A DNA stretch of 64,000 bases, taken from the NCBI GenBank assembly GCA_024636495.1, contig JAGXGZ010000056.1, forward strand, positions 45,059-109,058, written 5' to 3'. Both the position numbers and the translations under genes were made by a program. Below are positions 25,402 through 33,680 of the stretch, piece by piece. Position 1 is the stretch's first letter. Each line of letters begins with the position of its first letter. Source of the stretch: Roseobacter sp. GTDB taxonomy: Bacteria > Pseudomonadota > Alphaproteobacteria > Rhodobacterales > Rhodobacteraceae. Under the pieces are notes generated by a model. That model had not been told where the DNA came from. It ran no database searches and saw only the letters and a list, made by a program, of their open reading frames with translations.

Positions 25402-26013
25402 ATGCGTATTTGGATGGCATTGGCCTGCGTAGGTTTGCTTGCGGCTTGCGCAAACGAGCCGGGCTCGGACAATTCCTTCGCGGAGGCTGCAGCTGCGGCC
25501 GTCACGGTGCCGGGTCCGAAATCAGTCACCTTGATGACAATGATCAACAACCGCTCTGGCGGCGGCGGGCACTCTGCCTTGTTGGTCAACGGATCGCAGC
25601 AAGTCATCTTTGACCCTGCTGGATCATTTCGTGACCCACGGGTCGTGGAAAAGGGGGATGTCTTGTACGGGATGTCGCCCGCATGGGTGCAGTCTTACAA
25701 ATCCGCCCATGCCCGCAGCACGTTCCATGTGGTCAGCCAGACTGTGACGCTCACGGATGCGCAGGCCGAGCAGATATTGAAATTGGTCATGTCCAACGGA
25801 CAGGTTGCCAGTGCGTTTTGCGCGAACGCCACGTCGTCTTTGCTGTCAGAGGTGCCGGGTTTCCAAGCCATCAACACAACTTTCTACCCTGCAAAGTTGA
25901 TGGAACAGTTCGAGGCGCTGCCCAATGTCACCACGACGAAATACTATGAAAACGACGAAGGTGATGTGATTGACGCGGTCCAGACTGCTCAATTGACCCA
26001 ATTATCCGAGTAG
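25402..26013 (+). CDS. Lipoprotein with a possible permuted NlpC/P60-like core
   Basis: 203 residues with a lipoprotein signal: MRIWMALACVGLLAAC, lipobox LAAC with Cys16. The mature part has GGGGHSALLVNGSQQVIFDPAG near residues 53-72 and later QVASAFCANATSSLL near 133-147. A His followed by an acidic residue and then a downstream Cys in the order His-Asp-Cys is the pattern of circularly permuted papain-like (YiiX/LRAT-type) proteins, in which His comes before Cys. This is inference from motif order; I know no characterised relative. Confidence 0.7.
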   Translation: MRIWMALACVGLLAACANEPGSDNSFAEAAAAAVTVPGPKSVTLMTMINNRSGGGGHSALLVNGSQQVIFDPAGSFRDPRVVEKGDVLYGMSPAWVQSYKSAHARSTFHVVSQTVTLTDAQAEQILKLVMSNGQVASAFCANATSSLLSEVPGFQAINTTFYPAKLMEQFEALPNVTTTKYYENDEGDVIDAVQTAQLTQLSE

Positions 26014-26328
26014 CCAAAGCAATCCATAAAGCGTGGCTGCCCCACTGATAATCGCGAGCAAAACGTTCTTGGTGATCACCCCGACAGCGAGGGCAACAAT
26101 CGCTGCGGTAAACCGTGCGGGATCAAATTGTCCGCCTGTCGCTGCGGGGGCCAGCACCTGCGGTGCGACCAGCGCAGGCAGAATGGCGACTGCGGTATAG
26201 CGCAGGTGCCGCAACAGCCAGGCAGGCATTTCGCGGTCACCGACCAAGCCGGTAAAGACAAAACGCAACCCAAAGCTGCCGATACCAAGGCCGATGATAA
26301 CAAACCAAAGGGTGCCCTTGTCGATCAT
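26002..26328 (-). CDS. azlD: AzlD-family branched-chain amino acid exporter subunit
   Basis: A 108-residue membrane protein with three or four helices: LWFVIIGLGIGSFGLRFVFTG (in part), LLRHLRYTAVAILPALVAPQV, and a C-terminal VITKNVLLAIISGAATLYGLLWLLG block. The RYTAVAILPALVAP stretch is the AzlD signature. AzlC and AzlD together export branched-chain amino acids and azaleucine (the system described in Bacillus; YgaZH in E. coli). ATG overlaps the azlC stop. Its stop codon lies 12 bases inside the convergent lipoprotein gene's 3' end. Confidence 0.9.
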   Translation of the reverse strand: MIDKGTLWFVIIGLGIGSFGLRFVFTGLVGDREMPAWLLRHLRYTAVAILPALVAPQVLAPAATGGQFDPARFTAAIVALAVGVITKNVLLAIISGAATLYGLLWLLG

Positions 26329-27047
26329 GACGCGGCCCTATCTGCGCGACGCTCGACCCAAAGTTCGGTCTGCGCGCCTGCGATCATCCCTGCCATTCCC
26401 GCCAAAATCAGACCCAGCGAATAGGGCACGCCCGCGGTTGCCAAAGCTGCGACTGACGCAACCACAGCCGCAACGATATGTGCGGGTGTACGAAACATCG
26501 GCGCGATCATCGCCAGAAACGTAATGGGAAGCGCAAAGTCCAAGGCCCAACTGTCCGGGATTTGCGTGCCCAACAACGCGCCAACCAGCGTGAAAAGGTA
26601 CCAAAGCGGGATAATCGGTGTCACGCAGCCAAAGAAATACGACATCCGTTCGCGGATCGTCATGTCCGGCTCTTTCTCGTATTGCGCCATGGCACAGACA
26701 TAGGATTGATCCACCGTCACATAGGCCGCCAGCGCGCGTTGCCACAAAGGGGCTGCGCCAATATAGGGGGTCAAGGATGCCGAATACATCGCCATGCGCA
26801 GATTTACCGCCAGCGCCGATGCCAAAACGATCGCGGTGGGTGCGTGTTCCTGCATCAGCTGCAAAGCGGTAAACTGAGCTGCCCCTGCAATAACGACGAC
26901 CGAAAATGCGAGTGTCTCGAATACGTTCAGCCCTGCTTCGGTTGCAAGAATGCCAAACAGGGTCGAAAAGGGGATAATCACCAGAACAAACGGTGCTGCG
27001 TCGACAAGGCCCTTCCGAAAAGCCGATTTCGTGGTGGTGGTGGCCAT
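26325..27047 (-). CDS. azlC: AzlC-family branched-chain amino acid exporter subunit
   Basis: The large subunit of the AzlCD exporter, 240 residues and about seven helices. Signature regions are GLVDAAPFVLVIIPFSTLFGILATEAG near residues 10-36 (in blocks), VIAGAAQFTALQLM near 52-65, and AYVTVDQSYVCAMAQYEKEP near 97-116. Divergent from fdhD with a 48-base gap. Four-base ATGA overlap with azlD. Confidence 0.92.
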   Translation of the reverse strand: MATTTTKSAFRKGLVDAAPFVLVIIPFSTLFGILATEAGLNVFETLAFSVVVIAGAAQFTALQLMQEHAPTAIVLASALAVNLRMAMYSASLTPYIGAAPLWQRALAAYVTVDQSYVCAMAQYEKEPDMTIRERMSYFFGCVTPIIPLWYLFTLVGALLGTQIPDSWALDFALPITFLAMIAPMFRTPAHIVAAVVASVAALATAGVPYSLGLILAGMAGMIAGAQTELWVERRADRAAS

Positions 27048-27095
27048 GCGTTATCCCTAGGTTACGGGCATATCCTTAGCTGTCGTCCGAAGGGG

Positions 27096-27983
27096 ATGCA
27101 ATTGTCTGTAAAAACTGACACCAACGCCTATCTGATCGCCCCGCAACCGGGGCTGCCGCGCCTGACCCGTGCGGTTGTGGGCCGTGATCATACTGGCGCT
27201 GAAATCACGATCAATGTGGTCGAAGAACGCCCGCTGACAATCTTTCTGAATGCGCAGGAAATCGTGACGGCGATGACCATTGGCGACTATCCTGAATATC
27301 TGGCGCTTGGGTTTTTGCGCAACCAGGGCATGCTTAGGGATGGCGAAGAGATCACCCGCGTAGACTATGATGAAGACCTAGAGGTCGTGGTGGTGCGCAC
27401 TGCACGCAAGACAGATTACGAAGACAAGATGCGCAAGAAAACCCGTACCAGCGGCTGCGCTGTGGGCACGGTTTTCGGCGATATGATGGAAGGGTTGGAA
27501 GGCGTGACTTTGCCTGCAACGCCTGTGCAGACCTCATGGCTTTACAGTCTGAGCGCTCAGATCAATCGTACCCCCAGCCTGTATCTTGAGGCTGGTGCAA
27601 TCCACGGGACAGTCTTGTGTCAAGGCGACAAACCCTTGGTTTACGTGGAAGATGTCGGGCGTCACAACGCCGTCGACAAGATCGCAGGCTGGATGCTGTC
27701 CGAAGGCGTAGGTGCGGATGACAAGATTTTATACACAACCGGGCGGCTGACGTCCGAGATGGTGATCAAGACCGCCATGATGGGCATTCCGGTGCTGGCT
27801 TCGCGGTCGGGCTTTACCGCTTGGGGGGTCGAAATTGCCAACCAAGTGGGGCTCACGCTCATTGGTCGCATGAAAGGCAAACGTTTCATCTGTCTTGCCG
27901 GCGAAGACCGTCTGATCCGAGATGCAGACCCCGATCAGATCATGGATGAACCCAAACGCGCAGGCCGAAAGGGGTCGGTATGA
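27096..27983 (+). CDS. fdhD: Formate dehydrogenase accessory sulfurtransferase FdhD
   Basis: Transfers sulfur from a cysteine desulfurase to the molybdenum cofactor for formate dehydrogenase. 295 residues from the ATG at 27096. Family blocks: ERPLTIFLNAQEIVTAM, TIGDYPEYLALGFLRNQGM, VYVEDVGRHNAVDKIAGWML, TTGRLTSEMVIKTAMMGIPVLASRS. In E. coli FdhD both cysteines of the Cys121-x-x-Cys124 loop matter; here residues 119-125 read SGCAVGT, so Cys121 is kept and position 124 is Gly. First gene of fdhD-mobA-mobB-moeA, each overlapping the next by four bases. Confidence 0.92.
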   Translation: MQLSVKTDTNAYLIAPQPGLPRLTRAVVGRDHTGAEITINVVEERPLTIFLNAQEIVTAMTIGDYPEYLALGFLRNQGMLRDGEEITRVDYDEDLEVVVVRTARKTDYEDKMRKKTRTSGCAVGTVFGDMMEGLEGVTLPATPVQTSWLYSLSAQINRTPSLYLEAGAIHGTVLCQGDKPLVYVEDVGRHNAVDKIAGWMLSEGVGADDKILYTTGRLTSEMVIKTAMMGIPVLASRSGFTAWGVEIANQVGLTLIGRMKGKRFICLAGEDRLIRDADPDQIMDEPKRAGRKGSV

Positions 27984-28582
27984 AACAACCTTTGGGCGTG
28001 ATATTGGCAGGTGGGCAAGCGACCCGCATGGGCGGCGGCGACAAGGGGATGTTGACCTTGGGCGGCCAGACGATCTTGGGCCATGTGATCGAGCGTCTGT
28101 CGCCTCAGGTGGCTGGCTTGGCCTTGAACGCGAATGGTGATCCGGCGCGGTTCGAGGCGCTGAAATTGCCTGTGCTGGGTGATAGCATCGACGGGTTTGC
28201 GGGGCCTTTGGCAGGGGTGCTTGCAGGGCTGGACTGGGCGGCTTCGCAAGGTGCGGAAACCATCGTGACTGCCGCCGCAGACACACCGTTTTTCCCCGGT
28301 GATCTGGTCCCGCAGCTGCTGTTGGCCAGCGAGGGGATGGACCACCCGCTGGTCCTTGCCGCTACTCCTGACGCTGAACGCGGCTCCGCGCGGCATCCGA
28401 CCTTCGGGCTTTGGCCAGTTGCGTTGCGCGACGATCTGCGTGCCGCCTTGCAGAGCGGATTGCGCAAGGTCGTGTTGTGGACCCAATCCCACGGCGGTCG
28501 CGAAGCGTTATTTCCCCTAGAGCAGGCATTTTTCAACATCAATACGCCCGCAGACCTGAAAATCGCGGAAGACATGCTATGA
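27980..28582 (+). CDS. mobA: Molybdenum cofactor guanylyltransferase MobA
   Basis: Adds GMP to molybdenum-molybdopterin to form bis-MGD, the cofactor of formate dehydrogenase and the DMSO reductase family. The 200-residue product opens with the nucleotidyltransferase signature GVILAGGQATRMGGGDKGML (residues 5-24) and has PLAGVLAGLDWAASQGAE near 74-91 and AADTPFFPGDLV near 97-108. ATGA overlaps on both sides; its neighbour fdhD sulfurates the same cofactor. Confidence 0.95.
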   Translation: MKQPLGVILAGGQATRMGGGDKGMLTLGGQTILGHVIERLSPQVAGLALNANGDPARFEALKLPVLGDSIDGFAGPLAGVLAGLDWAASQGAETIVTAAADTPFFPGDLVPQLLLASEGMDHPLVLAATPDAERGSARHPTFGLWPVALRDDLRAALQSGLRKVVLWTQSHGGREALFPLEQAFFNINTPADLKIAEDML

Positions 28583-29070
28583 GGGTTTACGGTGTCGTCG
28601 GCTGGAAGAACGCCGGTAAGACAGGTTTGATGGAACGTCTGGTGACCGAGATCACGGGCCGCGGCATTTCGGTTTCGACAGTCAAACACGCCCATCACAG
28701 CTTTGATGTGGATCACGAAGGCAAGGACAGCCATCGCCACCGCATCGCAGGCGCGCGCGAGGTTCTGCTGGCCTCACGAAATCGCTTTGCCCTGATGCAC
28801 GAGCTGCGCGACGAGGACGAGCCATCGCTCGAGGCGCTGCTGACACGGTTGTCGCCGGTCGATCTGGTGCTGATCGAAGGCTATAAACGCGATGCCCACC
28901 CCAAGGTCGAAGCGCACCGCGCCCAGACGGGGAACGCCTTGATCGCGCCCGGTGATCCGACGATCCGTGCCGTGGCTAGTGACACGGAGATGACGCTGGA
29001 CCGTCCGGTTCTCGATCTGAACGACACGGTAGCTATTGCTGACTTTATTCTGGCCGAGGTTGGCTTGTGA
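28579..29070 (+). CDS. mobB: Molybdopterin-guanine dinucleotide biosynthesis protein B
   Basis: A GTP-binding P-loop protein that assists MobA. 163 residues: Walker A-like GWKNAGKTGLMERL near residues 8-21, then VSTVKHAHHSFDVDHEGKDSHRHRIAGA (landmarks KHAHHSFDVD, DSHRHRIAGA), VLIEGYKRDAHPKVEAHR near 94-111. The ATG at 28579 overlaps the mobA TGA. A longer in-frame reading upstream lies within mobA and is discounted. Confidence 0.93.
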   Translation: MRVYGVVGWKNAGKTGLMERLVTEITGRGISVSTVKHAHHSFDVDHEGKDSHRHRIAGAREVLLASRNRFALMHELRDEDEPSLEALLTRLSPVDLVLIEGYKRDAHPKVEAHRAQTGNALIAPGDPTIRAVASDTEMTLDRPVLDLNDTVAIADFILAEVGL

Positions 29071-31142
29071 CGTCTTTCGATACGATTGTGGTAGTGGATT
29101 GGTCGGGGGGCAATGACACAGGGCTAAAGCCGCGCAAGGATGCGATCTGGGCCGCTGTGTCGCGCATGGGTTTTGCCGAACCTGCGGTTTATCTGCGCAA
29201 CCGGGATGCGGCTGAAACCTGGCTTGCCACCTTGATCGAGGCCGAGTTGACCGCAGGTCGGCGCACCCTGATCGGGTTTGATTTCCCCTTTGGCTATCCG
29301 GCAGGATTTGCCGAGGTCGTGACCGGCGATTGCGATCCGTTCGCCCTGTGGGATTGGTTCGAGGCGCGCGTCGAAGACACGGCCAAGGCAAATAACCGCT
29401 TTGATCTGGCAGGTGAATTGAACCTTGCGCTTGGCGACGGCAAAGGCCCGTTTTGGGCAAACGGTCTGCCCAACCGCGACATCCCCGGTTTGCCGCGCAC
29501 CAAGGCCGATTATCAGAACCCGTTCCCAGACAAGCGCCAGGCAGAAACCCAAGCAAAAGGGGCGTTTACTTGCTGGCAGATGGCAGGCGCAGGTGCGGTC
29601 GGATCACAAACGTTTATGGGCCTTCCGGTTTTGTCGCGACTGCGCAAGCATTTTGCAGGGCAGGTGTCTGTTTGGCCCTTTCAGAGATTAGAGACTCCGG
29701 TAGCTTTTGTCGAAATCTGGCCGTCTCTGACGGTGTCTGGCGCACCGGATGGCATGATCAAGGACGCTTGGCAGGTCAGCGAAGTCGCCCGCCAGATGAG
29801 CGCGCTGCGCCCCGACGCATTGACCAAGATTTTGGATGTAACGGCACCCGAAGAGGGCTGGATTTTCGGGCTGGGCTTTGAGGATCAATTGAAAGGCGCG
29901 CTCCCCTTGCGCAACGATTGCTTTGCATTGCCACCGGGCGTTCACTGGACCCCGGTGGACGAGGCATTGTCGAGGCTGCGTGACCGAATGAGCGCGGTGA
30001 CAGGCACGCAAGATGTGCCGCTCGGGTCTGCTTTGGGTCGGATCGTGGCACGGGATGCAATCGCAAACCGCGCAAACCCGCCGCTGCCAAATACAGCCGT
30101 GGATGGCTACGGTTTTGCGGGCGGGCGCGGTGCGGGGCAGCATGTGTTGCCCTTGTCTCAAGGCCGGGCTGCGGCTGGTGATGCGCCGGGCGTCGTGCCT
30201 GATGGCCACGCCATTCGAATACTCACAGGGGCAGCCTTGCCTGCTGGTGTCGACACTGTCGTCTTACAAGAAGACGTAGAAGTTTTGGATGGGACGGTTT
30301 GTTTTAACGGTCCGATCAAGCAAGGCGCGAATACCAGAAAGGCGGGGGAGGATGTTGCGCAGGGGCAAGTCATCGCGCAAGCGGGGCGTCAGGTTACAGC
30401 CGCAGATCTGGCGCTTATGGCGGCAACAGGGCTGCCCTTAATTTCCGTCCGCACGCAATTGCGGGTCGGCGTCATTTCTACCGGGGATGAGATCGTACAG
30501 GCGGGGGAAACAGCAGCAGACGGCCAGATATTTGATGCAAACCGCCCTATGCTTTTAGGGCTGATCGCGCAATTCGGCCACATCGCCGTTGATCTGGGCC
30601 ATGTCGGCGACGACCGCACTGCCTTGCGCGCCAAACTGGACAGCGCAAACGGTGTCGTTGATGCGATCCTGACCAGCGGCGGCGCGTCTGCGGGGGACGA
30701 GGATCACGTATCAGGCTTGCTGGACGAGGCGTGTGCCCTGTCGCTGTGGCGGATTGCGGTCAAACCGGGCCGACCTTTGGCGTTGGGAATGTGGCAGGGG
30801 ATGCCGATCTTTGGCTTGCCGGGCAATCCGGTTGCGGCGATGGTTTGCACGTTGATTTTTGCACGTCCCGCGCTTGCGGTGATGGCCGGGCAAAATTGGT
30901 TATCCCCTCAAGGTTTTGACGTGCCCGCAGCGTTTGAAAAGCGCAAAAAGCCGGGGCGGCGGGAATATTTGCGCGCCCGAATGCGCGACGGCAAGGTCGA
31001 CGTGTTCGCATCCGAAGGATCGGGCCGGATCAGCGGCCTAAGCTGGGCTGAGGGGTTGGTGGAACTGCCCGACGCTGCTGTTCATGTGCAGCCCGGTGAT
31101 CTGGTGCGGTTCATTCCCTTTGGATCGTTCGGGGTCCGATAG
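29067..31142 (+). CDS. moeA: Molybdopterin molybdotransferase MoeA with extra N-terminal domain
   Basis: 691 residues. From about residue 296 on it is a normal MoeA, which inserts molybdenum into adenylated molybdopterin: PLPNTAVDGYGF, IRILTGAALPAGVDTVV, VISTGDEIVQAGE, LTSGGASAGDEDHV, IAVKPGRPLALGMW, GLPGNPVAAMVC. Residues 1-290 form a second domain not found in ordinary MoeA. It has three spaced acidic sites in hydrophobic strands: VVVDWSGG (Asp11), LIGFDFPFGYP (Asp72) and VEIWPSL (Glu216), a layout like RNase H-fold proteins of the DUF429 type. The role of that domain is unknown. Overlaps the mobB stop by four bases. Confidence 0.9.
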   Translation: MTSFDTIVVVDWSGGNDTGLKPRKDAIWAAVSRMGFAEPAVYLRNRDAAETWLATLIEAELTAGRRTLIGFDFPFGYPAGFAEVVTGDCDPFALWDWFEARVEDTAKANNRFDLAGELNLALGDGKGPFWANGLPNRDIPGLPRTKADYQNPFPDKRQAETQAKGAFTCWQMAGAGAVGSQTFMGLPVLSRLRKHFAGQVSVWPFQRLETPVAFVEIWPSLTVSGAPDGMIKDAWQVSEVARQMSALRPDALTKILDVTAPEEGWIFGLGFEDQLKGALPLRNDCFALPPGVHWTPVDEALSRLRDRMSAVTGTQDVPLGSALGRIVARDAIANRANPPLPNTAVDGYGFAGGRGAGQHVLPLSQGRAAAGDAPGVVPDGHAIRILTGAALPAGVDTVVLQEDVEVLDGTVCFNGPIKQGANTRKAGEDVAQGQVIAQAGRQVTAADLALMAATGLPLISVRTQLRVGVISTGDEIVQAGETAADGQIFDANRPMLLGLIAQFGHIAVDLGHVGDDRTALRAKLDSANGVVDAILTSGGASAGDEDHVSGLLDEACALSLWRIAVKPGRPLALGMWQGMPIFGLPGNPVAAMVCTLIFARPALAVMAGQNWLSPQGFDVPAAFEKRKKPGRREYLRARMRDGKVDVFASEGSGRISGLSWAEGLVELPDAAVHVQPGDLVRFIPFGSFGVR

Positions 31143-31283
31143 AGCGGATCATAAGCGACCAAAGGGCTGGGATGGGCTTTGTAGGTGCGCAAAGTTGGCG
31201 TTGGTACAGACGCGCCAATTGGGCTAACACCGCCTAGCACTGGGCCAAATCTGCGTCCTAAACTTAGAAAGCCCGTTTATCCT

Positions 31284-31757
31284 ATGTCCGAACCCTGCAT
31301 GAAAATGGTGTTGGTCACACCCGAAATTCCTTACAATACAGGGGCCATCGGGCGGACATGTGTCGCCCTGAACCTTGAGCTGATCCTGATCAAACCGTAC
31401 GGGTTTTCGCTTGACGAAAAGTCGGTGCGGCGGGCCGGGACGGACTATTGGAAGCATGTTCGGCTTGCGGAATATGACAGCTGGGAAAGCTTTCTGTCAG
31501 ATCGCCGCCCCCCCCGCGATCACTTGTACTTCTTCGAGGAACACGGCACCCAAACCTTGTATGACCCTGAGTATCAGCCAGACGCTTATCTTGTTTTTGG
31601 GTGTGAATCCAAAGGCCTGCCCGCTGCGATCCTGGATGAGATGCCGGATCGTCTTTTTAGCCTGCCGATGCTTGATACGCGTGTTCGGTCCCTAAACTTG
31701 GCAAATGTCGCCACGGCAGTCGTTTACCAAGCCATGCGCACACAGCTTGGTGGCTGA
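31284..31757 (+). CDS. trmL: tRNA (cytidine/uridine-34-2'-O)-methyltransferase TrmL
   Basis: 2'-O-methylates the wobble base of leucine tRNAs. A compact 157-residue SPOUT protein: MVLVTPEIPYNTGAIGRTCVAL near residues 8-29, KPYGFSLDEKSVRRAGTDYW near 38-57, VFGCESKGLP near 102-111, LPMLDTRVRSLNLANVATAV near 127-146. These match TrmL rather than the larger SpoU enzymes. Start at ATG 31284; the open frame extends 33 codons further but without family character. Confidence 0.92.
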   Translation: MSEPCMKMVLVTPEIPYNTGAIGRTCVALNLELILIKPYGFSLDEKSVRRAGTDYWKHVRLAEYDSWESFLSDRRPPRDHLYFFEEHGTQTLYDPEYQPDAYLVFGCESKGLPAAILDEMPDRLFSLPMLDTRVRSLNLANVATAVVYQAMRTQLGG

Positions 31758-31768
31758 CCACGGCAAGC

Positions 31769-32818
31769 TTAGTCAAATGTTCCGGCAACACGCCCCAGCA
31801 ACATAAATGCGCGGGCGGTGCGGGTTTCGGCAAGCGCCGATATTTCGCCGTCAGAGGCTTGCGCCTCGAACCCGGCAAATGCGCGGTCAAAGCGGCGTAA
31901 AAAGTGGTGGGCCGCATCGCGAAATATCGGGTCTTGCTTCATGCGCGAGTTGGTCAACGCCAACGACGACCTATCCCGGATGCCACCAAGGGCTGCGATT
32001 GTCCGGCCCCGTGCACCTTGCGCAAATTCGCGCCAAACTTCGGGGCGGGCGCGGTCTGGGCGCAGGTCGTCCATGTAGATGCCATCGTGGCTTAGAAGGG
32101 TCAGAACATCTTGCGACGCTTGCACCAGTTGCGAGGCATTGCGGTCTTTCAGCGCCTTGCGCAGGGCGGCGAACCCTTCGGAATCTTCGGCCGTTTCGGG
32201 GAAATTCAAAGCACGGATAAAATCATCATGCGACAGCGGCGGCGACATGTCGCCCGCCTGTGTGCCCAACGCGAGGGTGGGCTGATCGTCGGATGACGCG
32301 ACTGCGACTTTGGGGGCGGCGGCGCGCGGTGCCGCATCGCGTCGGGTCTGAAAGGTGGCCAGCGTGGTTTCGGTCTTGCGCGCGGCGGCTGCAATTTCGT
32401 CCAGCTTGCGGCTGACCGACGAATCCATGTCGAACGTCTGGCCTTGCTGCTGGGCGATGTATGCTTGGCGGATCGCGTCAATGGCCGCCTGCAAGCGCTT
32501 GCTTTCTTCGCGCATGACGCGGCTGGCACGCGCTGCCGTCGCCGCAACCCAGATCATCGCAACGGGCATGAAAATGGCAAGCATGGTCATCAAGAACCGC
32601 AGCCCGCGATCTGTCGTATCAGGGTTCGGGTCAGAGGGTTGTAGCAAAAAAAAGACGGCAGACGCCAAAAGCCAAACCGCGCTTAGTGAAATGGCGATAA
32701 TTTCAATGTTTGAAATCCCCTTGTCGTTCGGTCGCGAATACACGCCAAAAGGGGTCGACCGCGCGGGTTGCCGGGGCGCATCGGTTCTTGTGGCTTTGGA
32801 TGGCGCGCGATCGTTCAT
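31769..32818 (-). CDS. Conserved hypothetical membrane protein with coiled-coil
   Basis: 349 residues. A basic cytoplasmic N-terminus, two helices at about residues 37-60 and 77-98 (IEIIAISLSAVWLLASAVFFL; LMTMLAIFMPVAMIWVAATAA, each quoted in part), an amphipathic coiled coil (EESKRLQAAIDAIRQAYIAQQQ), an alanine-rich linker, then an alpha-helical C-terminal domain with DDFIRALNFPETAEDSEG, QASQDVLTLLSHDGIYMDDL and FRDAAHHFLRRFDRAF. I recall similar unnamed proteins next to greA in Roseobacters. No function can be assigned. Confidence 0.75.
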   Translation of the reverse strand: MNDRAPSKATRTDAPRQPARSTPFGVYSRPNDKGISNIEIIAISLSAVWLLASAVFFLLQPSDPNPDTTDRGLRFLMTMLAIFMPVAMIWVAATAARASRVMREESKRLQAAIDAIRQAYIAQQQGQTFDMDSSVSRKLDEIAAAARKTETTLATFQTRRDAAPRAAAPKVAVASSDDQPTLALGTQAGDMSPPLSHDDFIRALNFPETAEDSEGFAALRKALKDRNASQLVQASQDVLTLLSHDGIYMDDLRPDRARPEVWREFAQGARGRTIAALGGIRDRSSLALTNSRMKQDPIFRDAAHHFLRRFDRAFAGFEAQASDGEISALAETRTARAFMLLGRVAGTFD

Positions 32819-32833
32819 GCCAAAATTCCTGGA

Positions 32834-33304
32834 TTAGGCGTAGATGATCTTGAGAACCTCATAGGATTTATCGCCCCCCGGTGTCCGAACGGCCACGCTA
32901 TCACCCTCTTCTTTGCCAATCAGCGCGCGTGCAATAGGGGATTTGATGTTAAGCAGACCTTTTTCAATATTCGCCTCGTATTCGCCAACGATCTGATAGG
33001 TCTTTTCCTCGTCCGTGTCTTCATCGACCAAAGTGACCTTTGCACCGAATTTGATGGCACCAGACATTTTTGACGGATCAATTACATCTGCAAGCGAAAT
33101 AGCGCCTTCAAGTTCCTTCACGCGCCCCTCGATGAAGGACTGCTTTTCCTTGGCGGAATGATATTCGGCGTTCTCGGACAGATCCCCATGTTCGCGTGCT
33201 TCTGCAATCGCGCGGATAATCGCAGGGCGCTCTACCGTCTTAAGAAGCTTTAGTTCGGTTTCCAAAGCAGTGTGACCGGCGCGGGTCATCGGGATTTTTT
33301 CCAT
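32834..33304 (-). CDS. greA: Transcription elongation factor GreA
   Basis: Rescues backtracked RNA polymerase by stimulating transcript cleavage through the secondary channel. 156 residues from the ATG at 33302-33304 ([11 protein letters not shown]). N-terminal coiled coil with the tip acidic pair in [20 protein letters not shown] near residues 37-56, then the globular FKBP-like domain ([35 protein letters not shown], quoted in parts). Full length compared with 158 in E. coli. Confidence 0.95.
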   Translation of the reverse strand: MEKIPMTRAGHTALETELKLLKTVERPAIIRAIAEAREHGDLSENAEYHSAKEKQSFIEGRVKELEGAISLADVIDPSKMSGAIKFGAKVTLVDEDTDEEKTYQIVGEYEANIEKGLLNIKSPIARALIGKEEGDSVAVRTPGGDKSYEVLKIIYA

Positions 33305-33680
33305 GGGTGTATCCACGCGATGTGGGTCGCAGCCTCGAACGGGGTCCGAAGGTGCAACCGATTTGGGTTGGACCTTACCTGACCTAAACTGGACCTTGAT
33401 TGCAAGAGGCGAGTGCGCTGCGCCGCGCCAAACCGCAGCGATGCGTACGGCGGTCTGCCATTCTCGGGGGGCTTGGTTTGAAACCCACCACCGACCCGCG
33501 TAAAACTGCCGATCACAACCCTGTGGCCTGATTTGCGTTGCGCAATATTCTTGCTAAATAGTCAGCTGAGCCAAAGCATACTGTCGCGGCCATTTATTTT
33601 ACGCGGTGTCGCGATTGCAAAGCTGGCCGCGCTGGTTTAGCCAAATCCAAACCCATTTCCTGCCCGAAGAGGAGCCCCAG
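33305..33680. other. Non-coding stretch between greA and ETF-QO genes
   Basis: About 375 bases holding the divergent control regions of greA (minus) and the ETF-QO gene (plus). On the plus strand a possible promoter is TTGCGT (33533-33538), 16 bases, TAAATA (33555-33560). The segment around 33400-33500 is GC-rich with short open frames on both strands, but none has a ribosome site or a recognisable product. A GGTTTGAAACCC-like stretch near 33473 recalls a tRNA T-arm, but no cloverleaf can be drawn around it. Confidence 0.4.

Noticed and set aside
33440..33520. A possible tRNA suggested by GGTTTGAAACCC
   Set aside because: No acceptor, D or anticodon arms can be drawn on either strand.
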